Notes: generated by a model from the letters alone, not told the origin. A stretch of DNA of 41,388 nt from Flavobacteriales bacterium (GCA_004214185.1 SGZG01000010.1:1-41388), one strand, 5' to 3'; positions 1 through 8,993 are shown, numbered from the stretch's first letter. Translations and numbers: made by a program.

Positions 1-92
1 TCTTACTTAATTCTTTAATAATGTAAACATTATTGTTACGCTGTCTATCTCAATATTTTCAATGAACTTATGCAATACATCTTCTGTAATGC
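1..92 (-). other. Probable rRNA-operon leader (RNA gene outside window)
   Basis: Read leftwards, the sequence after the promoter at 98-128 has no convincing protein gene; the only open frame is 33 codons long and unrecognised. It contains GTTCATTGAAAAT (complement of 55-67), which resembles the boxA-like element of Bacteroidota rRNA leaders, and a perfect 8-bp inverted repeat with a 2-nt loop (17-34). A strong promoter plus boxA-like element suggests the leader of a 16S-23S operon starting just left of the window. The structural RNA itself is not visible, so this is inference. Confidence 0.45.
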
Positions 93-97
93 GGATG

Positions 98-128
98 CAA
101 ATATACATTGCTTTTTTAATCCCACAAA
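98..128 (-). promoter_or_regulatory. Leftward Bacteroidota-type promoter
   Basis: On the minus strand there is TTTG (125-128), 19 nt, then TATATTTG (98-105). This matches the Bacteroidota sigma factor consensus TTTG-N19-TAnnTTTG exactly. Transcription would start near position 91 and run out of the window, away from the DUF4294 gene. Confidence 0.7.
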
Positions 129-207
129 CTTTATTGTAAAAAAATAAAATAATTGTTAATAACATTCATTCTACAGAGATAAGTTGCGCTATTTTTCAAA
201 AAAAATA

Positions 208-804
208 TCATTTTAGGTCTAAAATAATTGACTGATCGCCGTAAGCTCTTTTTAAAACATCTTCAATTATAGCATCTTCTTTATTTTTTTCTGGATCGTA
301 TTCTTTTTTTATGGAGATATCAAATAATTTTCCTAACGAATTGTAAGAGAATGCTCTAAAACCGTTCCTTAATTCCTTAACTAGCGAATAAACTGTTTTA
401 CCGGTTTCTCTGTATATTAACTTAACTAAAATTTGACCTTCTGTTCTTGTTAGCTTTTTAAGTTGAGCTGAAAGCTCGTTTTCAATATATTTTTCTACAG
501 CTCTAGTATATTTTTTTTTATTTACCCTTCCTTTAATGAGCAATAATCTTTCATTTAACTTTTCTAGTCTTTCTGAAGCTAAAACTGCATAAGGATAAAC
601 TTTTAAAGTTTTTCTTTTTACAGTGTAATAATTTAACCTTTCGTTATAATTAGAAAAAACCAGTGGAGGAAATATAGTTATTTCATTTAGCCCTATGGAT
701 GTAGTTGGTATTGAATCTCCTTCAACCATTATTAATAAATCATCATTTTGTGAAAATATTGAAGAACAATAAACAACAGAAATTAGAAATATTAATTTTT
801 TCAT
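208..804 (-). CDS. DUF4294 domain-containing exported protein
   Basis: This 198-residue protein belongs to the DUF4294 family, which is confined largely to Bacteroidota and has no established function. Residues 1-18 form a signal peptide (charged MKK, hydrophobic stretch, Ser-Gln end), so it is probably periplasmic or envelope-associated. The family core, starting at KVYPYAVLASERLEKLNERL (about residues 68-87), is rich in charged helices and continues to about residue 180. The gene is divergent from the M42 peptidase gene, separated by 61 bases holding a promoter for each direction. The ATG start sits about 15 bases downstream of its own -7 element, so the leader is very short. Family assignment is by pattern recognition; function is unknown. 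Confidence 0.8.
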   Translation of the reverse strand: MKKLIFLISVVYCSSIFSQNDDLLIMVEGDSIPTTSIGLNEITIFPPLVFSNYNERLNYYTVKRKTLKVYPYAVLASERLEKLNERLLLIKGRVNKKKYTRAVEKYIENELSAQLKKLTRTEGQILVKLIYRETGKTVYSLVKELRNGFRAFSYNSLGKLFDISIKKEYDPEKNKEDAIIEDVLKRAYGDQSIILDLK

Positions 805-819
805 TTTTTAAATTATGAT

Positions 820-827
820 CAAATATA
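820..827 (-). promoter_or_regulatory. Candidate -7 element for DUF4294 gene
   Basis: The minus strand reads TATATTTG, a perfect TAnnTTTG element 15 bases before the start codon. The nearest upstream TTTG is 25 nt away, longer than usual, so only the -7 element is well supported. Confidence 0.45.
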
Positions 828-841
828 ATTAAGTAATTATG

Positions 842-849
842 TATTTTTG
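842..849 (+). promoter_or_regulatory. Candidate -7 element for M42 peptidase gene
   Basis: The plus strand reads TATTTTTG, a perfect TAnnTTTG element 16 bases before the ATG at 866. No clear -33 TTG is present at normal spacing. It lies back to back with the opposing element at 820-827. Confidence 0.4.
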
Positions 850-865
850 AATCAAAATTTTACAA

Positions 866-1954
866 ATGTCAGAAAAAAAAATTCTTAACACTAAGTCGAT
901 CAAATTTTTAGAAAAGTATCTTAACAATCCATCCCCAACAGGTTATGAATGGGAAGGTCAAAAAATATGGATGGATTACTTAAAACCCTATGTTGACGAG
1001 TTTATTACTGACACCTATGGAACTGCTGTTGGTGTTATCAACCCAAATGCAAAATTCAAAGTTGTAATTGAGGGACATTCAGATGAGATATCATGGTATG
1101 TTAATTATATTACAGAAAATGGATTAATATACGTTATAAGAAATGGTGGAAGTGACCATCAGGTTGCCCCTTCTAAATGGGTTGATATCCACACAAAAAA
1201 AGGAATTATAAAAGGAGTGTTTGGATGGCCAGCAATTCACACAAGAAAACCAGGGAAAGAAGAACAACCAACAATGGATACCATATTTATTGATATCGGT
1301 GCTAAAAACAAAAAAGAAGTTGAAAAAATGGGAGTTCATGTAGGATGTGTAATTACTTATCCTGATAAGTTTCAAGTTTTAAATAAAAATAAGTTCGTTT
1401 GTAGAGCAATAGATAATAGAGCAGGTGGATTTATGATAGCTGAAGTCGCTAGATTACTTCATGAAAACAAAAAGAAATTACCGTTTGGATTATATATAAC
1501 TAACTCTGTACAAGAAGAAATTGGACTTAGAGGAGCAGAAATGATAACCCAAAGAATTAAACCAGATATTGCAATCGTAACTGACGTATGCCATGATACT
1601 TCTACTCCAATGATTAATAAAAAAGCTCAAGGAGATAATACTATGGGTGCGGGTCCGGTAATTTCCTATGCTCCTGCTATTCAAAATAAACTAAGAGAAA
1701 GAATAATTGAAACTGCAGAAAAGAAAAAAATACCATTTCAAAGACACGCTTCATCAAGAAGTACTGGAACCGATACAGACGCATTTGCTTATAGTAACGG
1801 AGGAGTAGCTTCTGCATTAATATCTTTACCACTAAGATACATGCATACAACAGTTGAAATGGTTCAGAAAGATGATGTAGAAAATGTTATAAAACTTATT
1901 TACGAAACACTTCTCACTATTAATGAGAGTGAAGACTTTAGTTATTTTAAATAA
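866..1954 (+). CDS. M42 family metallopeptidase (glutamyl/deblocking aminopeptidase-like)
   Basis: This 362-residue cytosolic protein is a co-catalytic metalloaminopeptidase of MEROPS family M42, which trims N-terminal residues from peptides. The metal-site residues are in the expected order: His71 in EGHSDE, Asp183 in AIDNRAGG, the catalytic Glu pair 217-218 in QEEIG, an Asp near 238 in VTDVCHD, and His327 in YMHTT. The length matches the family (about 350-360). It has no signal peptide, so it acts inside the cell on peptides from protein turnover or uptake. It stands alone, divergent from the DUF4294 gene and convergent with acs only 11 bases away. Substrate specificity cannot be read from the sequence. 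Confidence 0.93.
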   Translation: MSEKKILNTKSIKFLEKYLNNPSPTGYEWEGQKIWMDYLKPYVDEFITDTYGTAVGVINPNAKFKVVIEGHSDEISWYVNYITENGLIYVIRNGGSDHQVAPSKWVDIHTKKGIIKGVFGWPAIHTRKPGKEEQPTMDTIFIDIGAKNKKEVEKMGVHVGCVITYPDKFQVLNKNKFVCRAIDNRAGGFMIAEVARLLHENKKKLPFGLYITNSVQEEIGLRGAEMITQRIKPDIAIVTDVCHDTSTPMINKKAQGDNTMGAGPVISYAPAIQNKLRERIIETAEKKKIPFQRHASSRSTGTDTDAFAYSNGGVASALISLPLRYMHTTVEMVQKDDVENVIKLIYETLLTINESEDFSYFK

Positions 1955-1965
1955 TAAAATTTTTT

Positions 1966-3864
1966 TTAGGAATTTAGTAAAATTTGATCAACTATTTCAG
2001 GATTTAATAAGGTTGAGATATCTCCAAAATTTTCTTTTTCACCTGAGGCTATTTTTCTGAGTATTCTTCTCATTATTTTACCACTCCTTGTTTTAGGAAG
2101 GCCTGGAACTATTTGAATTATATCTGGTTTTGCAATTGGCCCAATTGTTTTAGAAATCAGGTCTTTTATTTCCTTTTGCATATCAAGATCAAGTTTGTCA
2201 TTTAGTAATATAACAAAAGCTCTTAGTGCATTTCCTTTTATGTCATGTGGATACCCGACAACTGCGCTTTCTACGACATTTTCATGAAGGTTAATTGCAT
2301 CCTCAATAGGAGCGGTTCCTAAGTTATGTCCAGAAACAATGACAACATCATCAACTCTTCCTGTAATTCTAAAATTTCCATTAATGTCTGTTAGTGCTCC
2401 ATCCCCTGGAAAATAATATCCAGGATAGGCAGAAAAATAAACATTTTTATATCGATGATGATCTCCATAAATTGTTCTAGCAATTGAAGGCCATGGAAAT
2501 TTAATAGCCAGAATCCCCTCTGAATCATTTTCAAAAATTTCTTTTCCATCCTTGTCTAAAAGAATAGGTTGAATTCCAATCATAGGAACGGTTGCAAACG
2601 TTGGTTTATCTTTTGTAACACCAGCAAGTGAGGAAAGCATTATTCCACCAGTTTCAGTTTGCCACCAAGTATCCACAATTGGACATTTTGATTTTCCTAT
2701 ATTTTTATCATACCAATTCCATGCTTCTTCGTTGATTGGTTCACCGACCGATCCAAGAACTTTTAGAGAAGAAAGATCATTATTCTCAACCAACGAAACA
2801 GGATGTTTTGCAAGAGCTCTTATTGCAGTTGGTGCAGTATAAAAATGAGTAATTTTATGCTTTTCAACAATTTTCCAAAACCTTGAAAAATCTGGATATG
2901 AAGGAACACCTTCAAACATAACTGAAGTTGCACCTGAAAGCAATGGCCCGTAAACAATATAACTGTGCCCTGTAATCCACCCAATGTCTGCAGTACACCA
3001 ATAAATATCGTTAGGTTTATACTGAAAAACATTCAAGAATGTATAAGCTGTATAAATCATGTAACCTCCACAAGTGTGAACCATACCCTTTGGTTTTCCA
3101 GTCGATCCAGATGTGTATAAAATAAACAGCATGTCCTCAGAATCCATTTCTTCAGCTTCACATTCGTTTGATACCATAGCAATTTCATCATGCCACCAAG
3201 TTTGATTGTCTTTTAATTTTATATTGCTATTTATTCTTTTTAAAATTATTGTGGATTCTATTGAGTTGCATTCAAGTAATGCGTCATTGGCAATTGAAAT
3301 TAAATCAATAACCTTTGAGCCTCTATAACTTCCATCTGCTGTTAAGAGTACTTTACAGTTAGCATCATTTATTCTTGCTGATAAAGCTGATGAAGAAAAT
3401 CCAGCAAAAACAACTGAATGAACTGCTCCAATTCTCGCACAAGCAAGAACAGCAACAGTAAGTTCTGGAACCATAGGCATATATATACAAACTCTATCGC
3501 CTTTACCAACATTTTTACTTTTTAATACATTAGCAAATCGGCATACTCTAGAATGCAATTGTTTGTAACTTATTTTTTCAGATTTTGAATTAGGATCATT
3601 AGGTTCAAATAAAATAGCTGTTTTATCTGGATTTGTAGATAAATGTCTATCAAGACAATTTTCAGTAATGTTTAGTTTACCATTAATAAACCACTTGAAC
3701 TCAGGCTTATCAAAATCAAAATTTAAAACTTTATCCCATCTCTTTTTCCAGACAAAAGTTTCTGCAATATTAGTCCAAAATTTTTCTGGATGTTTTATGC
3801 TTTCGTCATATAATTTTAAATATTGATTCTCAGATCTTGCAAGATAGTCTTCTATTTTCTTCAA
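1966..3864 (-). CDS. acs: Acetyl-CoA synthetase (acetate--CoA ligase)
   Basis: This enzyme activates acetate to acetyl-CoA through acetyl-AMP, feeding the TCA cycle and lipid synthesis. The 632 residues fit the Acs family (about 630-650). Visible landmarks are the N-terminal AcsA region, the AMP-binding signature YTSGSTGKPKG near residue 250, the WWQTETG motif near 399, and the C-terminal PKTRSGKIMRR motif whose Lys is the acetylation-regulated catalytic lysine of the family. It is last in the leftward run nusB-DUF1573-yajC-pyrD-acs, 37 bases after pyrD, and may be read through from it. A TATATTTA sequence in that gap is one base off a -7 element, so a weak private promoter is possible. Confidence 0.96.
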   Translation of the reverse strand: MKKIEDYLARSENQYLKLYDESIKHPEKFWTNIAETFVWKKRWDKVLNFDFDKPEFKWFINGKLNITENCLDRHLSTNPDKTAILFEPNDPNSKSEKISYKQLHSRVCRFANVLKSKNVGKGDRVCIYMPMVPELTVAVLACARIGAVHSVVFAGFSSSALSARINDANCKVLLTADGSYRGSKVIDLISIANDALLECNSIESTIILKRINSNIKLKDNQTWWHDEIAMVSNECEAEEMDSEDMLFILYTSGSTGKPKGMVHTCGGYMIYTAYTFLNVFQYKPNDIYWCTADIGWITGHSYIVYGPLLSGATSVMFEGVPSYPDFSRFWKIVEKHKITHFYTAPTAIRALAKHPVSLVENNDLSSLKVLGSVGEPINEEAWNWYDKNIGKSKCPIVDTWWQTETGGIMLSSLAGVTKDKPTFATVPMIGIQPILLDKDGKEIFENDSEGILAIKFPWPSIARTIYGDHHRYKNVYFSAYPGYYFPGDGALTDINGNFRITGRVDDVVIVSGHNLGTAPIEDAINLHENVVESAVVGYPHDIKGNALRAFVILLNDKLDLDMQKEIKDLISKTIGPIAKPDIIQIVPGLPKTRSGKIMRRILRKIASGEKENFGDISTLLNPEIVDQILLNS

Positions 3865-3901
3865 AATGTAATAATTTAATCTTAAATATATAAAATTTAG
3901 A

Positions 3902-4939
3902 CTAAGAGTTTAGTCTGTATTTAAGTATTGCATTATTTATTTGCTTAACCAATGTAGGTCCACTATAAATTAGGCCTGAATATAGCTGAATCAACGAAGC
4001 ACCTGCTTTAATTTTTTCAATTGCATCTTCAGGACTCATGATTCCACCAACTCCGACTATAGGAATTGATCCATTAGAGTTTTTATGTAAAAATCTTATA
4101 ATTTCTGTTGATTTATCTTTTAATGGAGCTCCACTTAAACCACCTTTTTCGTTTATTATTTTTGAAGTGTTTTTCAACTGAGACCTGTCAACTGTAGTGT
4201 TTGTTGCAATTATTCCATCAATTTTGGTTTCTTTAACTACTTCAATTATATCTAAGAGTTGATTTTCACTCAGGTCTGGAGCTATTTTTAGTAAAATGGG
4301 TTTAGGATATTTTTTTGATTTGTTGTTTTGCTGTAATTTATTTAGAAGATGTCTTAAATTTTCTTTATGTTGTAAATCTCTTAAATTTTCAGTGTTTGGT
4401 GAGCTTACGTTTACAGCAAAATAATCAACGTAGTCAAATAAATTATCAAAAGAAATTAAATAGTCAGAAATTGTATCTTCAAAAGTTGTATTTTTATTTT
4501 TACCTATATTTCCTCCAACAATAATTTTTCCTTTTTTTCTTAATCTTTTAGCAATTTTTTTTACACCATCATTATTAAATCCCATTCTATTGATAATTGC
4601 TTCTTGATCAACAATCCTAAATAATCGTTTTTTTGGATTTCCTTTCTGAGGAAGAGCAGTAACCGTACCTATTTCAACAAATCCAAATCCCAAACTTGAA
4701 AACTCTTTAACCAGTCTAGCATTTTTATCCAAACCAGCTGCTAATCCAACAGGATTCGGAAAATCGATTCCGAACAAATTAGTTTCGAGTTTAGAATTAT
4801 AAGGTCTGTAAATAAATCTTATGAAATAAAATAAAAAGGGTATTTTACCAAGAAATCTGAGACATAAAAAGGTAAAATCATGAACTTTTTCAGCATCAAA
4901 TAAAAAAAGAAATGGTCTAATTATTAATTTGTATATCAA
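3902..4939 (-). CDS. pyrD: Dihydroorotate dehydrogenase (quinone), class 2
   Basis: This enzyme oxidises dihydroorotate to orotate in pyrimidine synthesis, passing electrons to quinone at the inner membrane. The 345 residues and the N-terminal amphipathic/membrane segment (about residues 1-40, ending in [12 protein letters not shown]) mark class 2. FMN-site motifs include [10 protein letters not shown], the catalytic-Ser loop [17 protein letters not shown] and [11 protein letters not shown]. It lies 10 bases downstream of yajC and 37 bases upstream of acs, so it is likely cotranscribed with the nusB group, although no functional link to export genes is evident. Confidence 0.95.
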   Translation of the reverse strand: MIYKLIIRPFLFLFDAEKVHDFTFLCLRFLGKIPFLFYFIRFIYRPYNSKLETNLFGIDFPNPVGLAAGLDKNARLVKEFSSLGFGFVEIGTVTALPQKGNPKKRLFRIVDQEAIINRMGFNNDGVKKIAKRLRKKGKIIVGGNIGKNKNTTFEDTISDYLISFDNLFDYVDYFAVNVSSPNTENLRDLQHKENLRHLLNKLQQNNKSKKYPKPILLKIAPDLSENQLLDIIEVVKETKIDGIIATNTTVDRSQLKNTSKIINEKGGLSGAPLKDKSTEIIRFLHKNSNGSIPIVGVGGIMSPEDAIEKIKAGASLIQLYSGLIYSGPTLVKQINNAILKYRLNS

Positions 4940-4949
4940 CTTTAATTTA

Positions 4950-5228
4950 TTACTTCTTTTTAGGTTTTGAATTTAATTTTAAACTCATTTCATGAGAAAT
5001 TGCTGATACTTCAAATCTCATCTTACCTGCCATTGTTTCAATTACACAGGTTTCACTGCCCTCAACAATTTCAATAATTTTTCCATGTAAACCACTTTTA
5101 GTAATGACTCTATCTCCTCTTTTTAGTTGATTTAAAAAGTTTTTTTCTTTTTTTTGCTTACGCATAGGGCCAAGAATCATTAAGAATAAAAGTGCTCCTG
5201 TAAATAAAATTAGTGGTATTAAATCCAT
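4950..5228 (-). CDS. yajC: Preprotein translocase accessory subunit YajC
   Basis: YajC associates with SecDF and SecYEG in the inner membrane. The 92-residue protein has one N-terminal transmembrane segment (about residues 4-22), the family motif GPMRKQKKE immediately after it, then a small basic domain with [17 protein letters not shown]. Its length is normal. The gene is 3 bases downstream of the DUF1573 lipoprotein gene, within the nusB-led operon; nusB-DUF1573-yajC order recurs in Flavobacteriia. The secDF genes are not in this window, but secA is, at 21454. Confidence 0.93.
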   Translation of the reverse strand: MDLIPLILFTGALLFLMILGPMRKQKKEKNFLNQLKRGDRVITKSGLHGKIIEIVEGSETCVIETMAGKMRFEVSAISHEMSLKLNSKPKKK

Positions 5229-5231
5229 AGT

Positions 5232-5699
5232 TTATGATTTTGGAATAACAATTGATTTTATATTTAAAATATGCTTTCCTTTTGATGTGTTAGTAATTAA
5301 TGTCACGGCTTTTCTTTGCATTCCTGGCCTATTACTTGAATCAAATTTAACAACAATTTTACCTGATTCACCTGGCTTAATTGGAGTGTTTTTTGGATAA
5401 TCAGGCACAGTGCAACCACAGCTTCCAGATGCTTCAGAAATAATTAAATTTGACTTTCCAACATTTGTAAACATAAACTCTGTTTCTGCAATTTCACCCT
5501 CTTTTATTTCTCCAAAATCATGATTATTTTTATTGAACTCAATGATTGGAAAATCTGGTGTATTATTTAATCTTTCTTTTGTTGACTGAACATTTTCTTT
5601 CTTAATTTTCTTTGATGGATCAGAATCACACGAAGTAATTGAAAATGAAACAATAAACGATAAAAAAGTAATGTAGATGAGGTTTTTTTTAATTTTCAT
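5232..5699 (-). CDS. DUF1573 domain-containing lipoprotein
   Basis: This 155-residue protein has a lipoprotein-type signal peptide ending at FSITSC (Cys24), so it is probably anchored to the envelope. The rest is a single immunoglobulin-like DUF1573 domain (about residues 55-150) with the typical NHDFGEIKEGEIAETEFMF start and the SCGCTVPDYP motif followed by PGESGKIVVKFDS. DUF1573 proteins are abundant in Bacteroidota and their role is undefined. The gene lies between nusB and yajC with 3 bases to yajC. Confidence 0.88.
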   Translation of the reverse strand: MKIKKNLIYITFLSFIVSFSITSCDSDPSKKIKKENVQSTKERLNNTPDFPIIEFNKNNHDFGEIKEGEIAETEFMFTNVGKSNLIISEASGSCGCTVPDYPKNTPIKPGESGKIVVKFDSSNRPGMQRKAVTLITNTSKGKHILNIKSIVIPKS

Positions 5700-5733
5700 G
5701 TTTTATAAATTATGATGTTCAAAATTAAATAAA

Positions 5734-6675
5734 TTATCTCAAACCTCTTTTATTCTTTTTAATAAGTCCTTCATCTGAAAGTTTTTTTGAAAGTTTATCC
5801 AAAATTCCATTGATAAAAACATTACTTTTTTTACTTGAATATTCTTTAGCTATTTCTAAATATTCATTTATAGATACTTTTAAAGGAATAGATTTAAAAT
5901 ATAAAAATTCTGTTAGACACATTTGAAGTAAAATCAAATCAATTTGAGCGATTCTGTCATTATCCCAGTTTAATGTAATCTCTGAAATATTTTTTTCTAA
6001 AGTTGTTTTCTCTTCAATTACTTTTTTTATCAACTTAATTCCAAAATCAGCATCGTCTTTGTTTTTGTAAATATCTTTCATAAAAACAATTTTCTTGGAA
6101 GATTTTTTTGTATTCTTTAATAAGCTTAAGATTAAAGAATTTACCAATGGTAAATCATTCAACCATGAAATTTCTTTATCCTCAATAAAATCATAAAGTT
6201 TTTTATTGGATGCAATAATGTTTCTAAATATGTTAACCAAGAAGGACTGATCGTCATCATATGATGCATTTTTTTTCCTTAAATATTTTATCGTTAAGTC
6301 GTTGCTGTAAATTTCTTTCCAAATGGATGATAGAAGCTCAGGGTGAGATTCCCAATAATCTATTTTATAATTATTAACTTTTTCAGAAAGAAAACTATCT
6401 TCTGAAATTTTTTTTAAAATTAAATTTTTACAAATATTTTCAAGTGAGACATCACTTTCATTACTTAAATATTTATTTTTATTTTTTTTGTGAATTTCAT
6501 TTGCCATCAAATATAATTCACTTAATAAAGAAAATAATGTAATGTATAATTTGAAAAAATTTTGATTGGATTTTAAAAAGTATTTGATTTGAAAGTCTAT
6601 ATTTTTTTCAAACGATTTATCGTAAGCATAAACAACTTCAAGTGCCTTAATTCTAAGCTGGCGTCTATTTAACAT
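5734..6675 (-). CDS. nusB: Transcription antitermination factor NusB (long Bacteroidota form)
   Basis: NusB binds boxA RNA with NusE (S10) to support antitermination in rRNA operons. The protein starts MLNRRQLRIKALEVVYAYD, the typical Bacteroidota NusB start, and the canonical RNA-binding domain is at the C-terminus (about residues 225-305: NWDNDRIAQIDLILLQMCL and IPLKVSINEYLEIAKEYSS, then FINGILDKL). At 313 residues it is twice the length of E. coli NusB (139). The middle (about 25-220) is a Lys/Asn-rich helical insert characteristic of the phylum. It is first in the leftward operon, with a candidate promoter at 6699-6732. Confidence 0.92.
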   Translation of the reverse strand: MLNRRQLRIKALEVVYAYDKSFEKNIDFQIKYFLKSNQNFFKLYITLFSLLSELYLMANEIHKKNKNKYLSNESDVSLENICKNLILKKISEDSFLSEKVNNYKIDYWESHPELLSSIWKEIYSNDLTIKYLRKKNASYDDDQSFLVNIFRNIIASNKKLYDFIEDKEISWLNDLPLVNSLILSLLKNTKKSSKKIVFMKDIYKNKDDADFGIKLIKKVIEEKTTLEKNISEITLNWDNDRIAQIDLILLQMCLTEFLYFKSIPLKVSINEYLEIAKEYSSKKSNVFINGILDKLSKKLSDEGLIKKNKRGLR

Positions 6676-6698
6676 TTTAAAAGAACTTATTTATCTAA

Positions 6699-6732
6699 CA
6701 AAATTAGTCTATTTTTTAGATTTCACACACAA
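6699..6732 (-). promoter_or_regulatory. Candidate promoter for nusB operon
   Basis: On the minus strand, TTG (6730-6732), 23 nt, then TAATTTTG (6699-6706), a perfect TAnnTTTG. The spacing is at the long end of the range for flavobacterial promoters. The nusB ATG follows 24 bases later. Confidence 0.45.
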
Positions 6733-6735
6733 CTA

Positions 6736-6769
6736 TTTGAAGAATTGCATGAACATTGATGTATATTTG
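6736..6769 (+). promoter_or_regulatory. Candidate promoter for ABC exporter gene
   Basis: TTTG (6736-6739), 22 nt, then TATATTTG (6762-6769). The ATG is at 6781, so the mRNA leader would be only a few bases long. It lies back to back with the nusB promoter. Confidence 0.5.
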
Positions 6770-6780
6770 GCTGATACAAA

Positions 6781-8535
6781 ATGAAAGAATTAAGATATCT
6801 AAATAAGTTTCTATATAAATACAGGACAAAGCTTATTATTGGTTTTTTTATAACAATAACTGCCAGAATTTTTGCTTTGGTTGCTCCTAACCTAGTCGGA
6901 AATTCAGTAACATTAATTGAAAATTATGTCGTTTCATCCTCAGTAGAGTTAGGAGAATTAAAAAATAAGTTGCTTTTAAATATTACATTAATTGTTGGTT
7001 CAGCTATTATTGCTGGAATATTTACATTCATAATGAGACAAATGATTATAAATGTTTCAAGATATATTGAATTTGATTTAAAAAACATTATATATATAAA
7101 GTACCAATCACTCACTTACGATTTTTATAAAAACAATAGAACCGGCGACTTGATGAATAGAATTAGTGAAGATGTAAGTAAAGTTAGAATGTACGTTGGT
7201 CCCGCAATCATGTACACCATTAATACATTAACTTTATTTGTAATTGTAATCTCATATATGATAAGTGTTGCTCCAAAACTGACAGCTTATGTATTACTTC
7301 CCCTTCCACTTTTATCATTTATTATTTATAAAATAAGTAAAATGATAAATATTAGAAGTAAAATTGTTCAAGAATACCTTTCAAAACTAACAACATTTAC
7401 ACAAGAATCATTTTCTGGTGTAAAGATTATAAAAACATATACAATCGAGGATTCTATTAATCAAAGTTTAAGAGTTATCGCTAGTGATAGTAGGGAAAAA
7501 AACATGTCTCTAGTAAAAATTCAATCTTGGTTTTTTCCATTAATGATTTTACTTATAGGCACAAGTAATATTTTAGTAATATATGTTGGAGGAATACAAT
7601 ATATGAATGGTGAGATTGAACTTGGATTATTAGCCGAATTCATAATTTACGTCACTATGCTAACGTGGCCTGTGGCGACGGTAGGTTGGGTGACATCAAT
7701 AGTTCAGCAGGCAGAAGCATCACAAAAAAGAATAAATGAATTTTTAGAAACCCAATCTGCTGATTTGTTCGATAACATTAAAAAATCTGATCTCGATGGA
7801 GATATTATTTTTAAAAATATTTCCTACACTTTCAAAGAAACTAATATAAATGCACTAAGTAATATTTCTTTTAAAGTTAAAAGAGGTGAAAAAATTGCTC
7901 TCATGGGTGATGTTGGATCAGGAAAAACAACAATTTTAGAAATACTTGCAGGAGTATACAAACCTGATAATGGAAAAATTTTTATAAATAATAACGATAT
8001 AAAAAATATTTCATTAAGTGATTTAAGAAATTTTATTGGATATGTTCCACAAACAACATTTTTATTTTCTGACACAATTGAAAACAACATCAAATTTGGA
8101 AAAGAAAATGCATTATTAAGTGAAGTTGTTTTGAGTGCTAAAACTTCTTGTCTAGATGAAGATATTAAAAGTTTCAAAGATGGTTACAAAACATTACTTG
8201 GAGAAAGAGGTGTTAACCTTTCAGGTGGACAAAAACAACGTTTAGCTATAGCAAGAGCATTGATAAAAAATCCAAAAATATTAATACTTGATGATAGTCT
8301 TTCAGCTGTTGATACTGAAACAGAGGAAATGATTTTAAATAACATGAAAAACACTACTAAAAATACTACCTTTTTTATATCAACACATAGGATATCAACT
8401 TCAAAAAAATGTGATAAAATAATATTTCTAAATAATGGTAAAATTGAAAGCTTTGGTACTCATGATGAACTATTAAAAGAAAAAAAATCATATTTTTCTA
8501 TATATTCTAAACAAACTCAAGAAAAAAGAAATTAA
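6781..8535 (+). CDS. ABC exporter, fused permease and ATPase (type IV/MsbA-like)
   Basis: This 584-residue half-transporter has an N-terminal six-helix ABC membrane domain (about residues 18-310) and a C-terminal ATPase domain (about 340-575). ATPase motifs are Walker A GDVGSGKTT (Lys382), the Q-loop (VPQTTFLFSD), signature LSGGQ (480-484), Walker B ILILDDS (Asp504) and the H-loop STHR. The residue after Walker B is Asp505 instead of the catalytic Glu, and the context LDDSLSAVD is that of YheI/TM287-type subunits of heterodimeric multidrug exporters. A partner half-transporter is not adjacent. Substrate unknown; lipid or drug export is plausible. It has its own promoter and stands upstream of the DUF3276 gene by 56 bases. 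Confidence 0.92.
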   Translation: MKELRYLNKFLYKYRTKLIIGFFITITARIFALVAPNLVGNSVTLIENYVVSSSVELGELKNKLLLNITLIVGSAIIAGIFTFIMRQMIINVSRYIEFDLKNIIYIKYQSLTYDFYKNNRTGDLMNRISEDVSKVRMYVGPAIMYTINTLTLFVIVISYMISVAPKLTAYVLLPLPLLSFIIYKISKMINIRSKIVQEYLSKLTTFTQESFSGVKIIKTYTIEDSINQSLRVIASDSREKNMSLVKIQSWFFPLMILLIGTSNILVIYVGGIQYMNGEIELGLLAEFIIYVTMLTWPVATVGWVTSIVQQAEASQKRINEFLETQSADLFDNIKKSDLDGDIIFKNISYTFKETNINALSNISFKVKRGEKIALMGDVGSGKTTILEILAGVYKPDNGKIFINNNDIKNISLSDLRNFIGYVPQTTFLFSDTIENNIKFGKENALLSEVVLSAKTSCLDEDIKSFKDGYKTLLGERGVNLSGGQKQRLAIARALIKNPKILILDDSLSAVDTETEEMILNNMKNTTKNTTFFISTHRISTSKKCDKIIFLNNGKIESFGTHDELLKEKKSYFSIYSKQTQEKRN

Positions 8536-8591
8536 TTAATATTTGGTGAGTTTATTTTTTTTAATCATTTTTGATTGTAAATAATCTAGAT

Positions 8592-8984
8592 ATGGAAGAA
8601 AAAAAATACAATGCTAACGAAGATATTTTCTCTAAAATTTTAAGAGCTGGAAGAAGAACTTATTTTTTTGATGTGAGATCAACAAAAGCTGGTGATTACT
8701 ACTTGACAATTTCAGAAAGCAAAAAATTTACTAATGAAGATGGATCTTTCTATTTTAAAAAACACAAAATCTATTTGTACAAGGAAGATTTTCAAGGTTT
8801 TACTGACCTTCTAAAAGAAATGACACAGTATATTATTGACGAAAAAGGTTTAGAAGTAATTAGTGAAATACACCAAAAAGATTACAAGAAAGAAGATAAC
8901 ACTAACAGTGAGAAATCAGAACAAGTTGAAGAAGAAAAGAATGAAAAAGAGAATTTTACTGATGTAAATTTTGACGATATATAA
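8592..8984 (+). CDS. DUF3276 / PUR-alpha-like nucleic-acid-binding protein
   Basis: This small protein (130 residues from the ATG at 8592) belongs to the bacterial PUR family (DUF3276), structural relatives of eukaryotic Pur-alpha that bind RNA and single-stranded DNA. The PUR repeat spans about residues 8-85: motifs ILRAGRRTYFFDVRSTKAGDYYLTISESKK and HKIYLYKEDF are split across beta strands. The C-terminal 40 residues are a low-complexity acidic/lysine tail. An in-frame TTG at 8571 would add seven residues, but the family begins at MEEK, so I chose the ATG. It lies 9 bases upstream of the M14 peptidase gene. Its bacterial role is not settled; family members act as nucleic-acid-binding regulators in spirochaetes. 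Confidence 0.87.
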   Translation: MEEKKYNANEDIFSKILRAGRRTYFFDVRSTKAGDYYLTISESKKFTNEDGSFYFKKHKIYLYKEDFQGFTDLLKEMTQYIIDEKGLEVISEIHQKDYKKEDNTNSEKSEQVEEEKNEKENFTDVNFDDI

Positions 8985-8993
8985 CTCAAATCT

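Noticed and set aside
8-106. A 33-codon open frame on the minus strand (starting MYICIRITED)
   Set aside because: It overlaps the promoter's -7 element, resembles no protein I know, and the region is better explained as an RNA leader.
8571-8591. TTG start for the DUF3276 protein, adding seven residues
   Set aside because: The family starts at the ATG at 8592, and the added residues are not typical.
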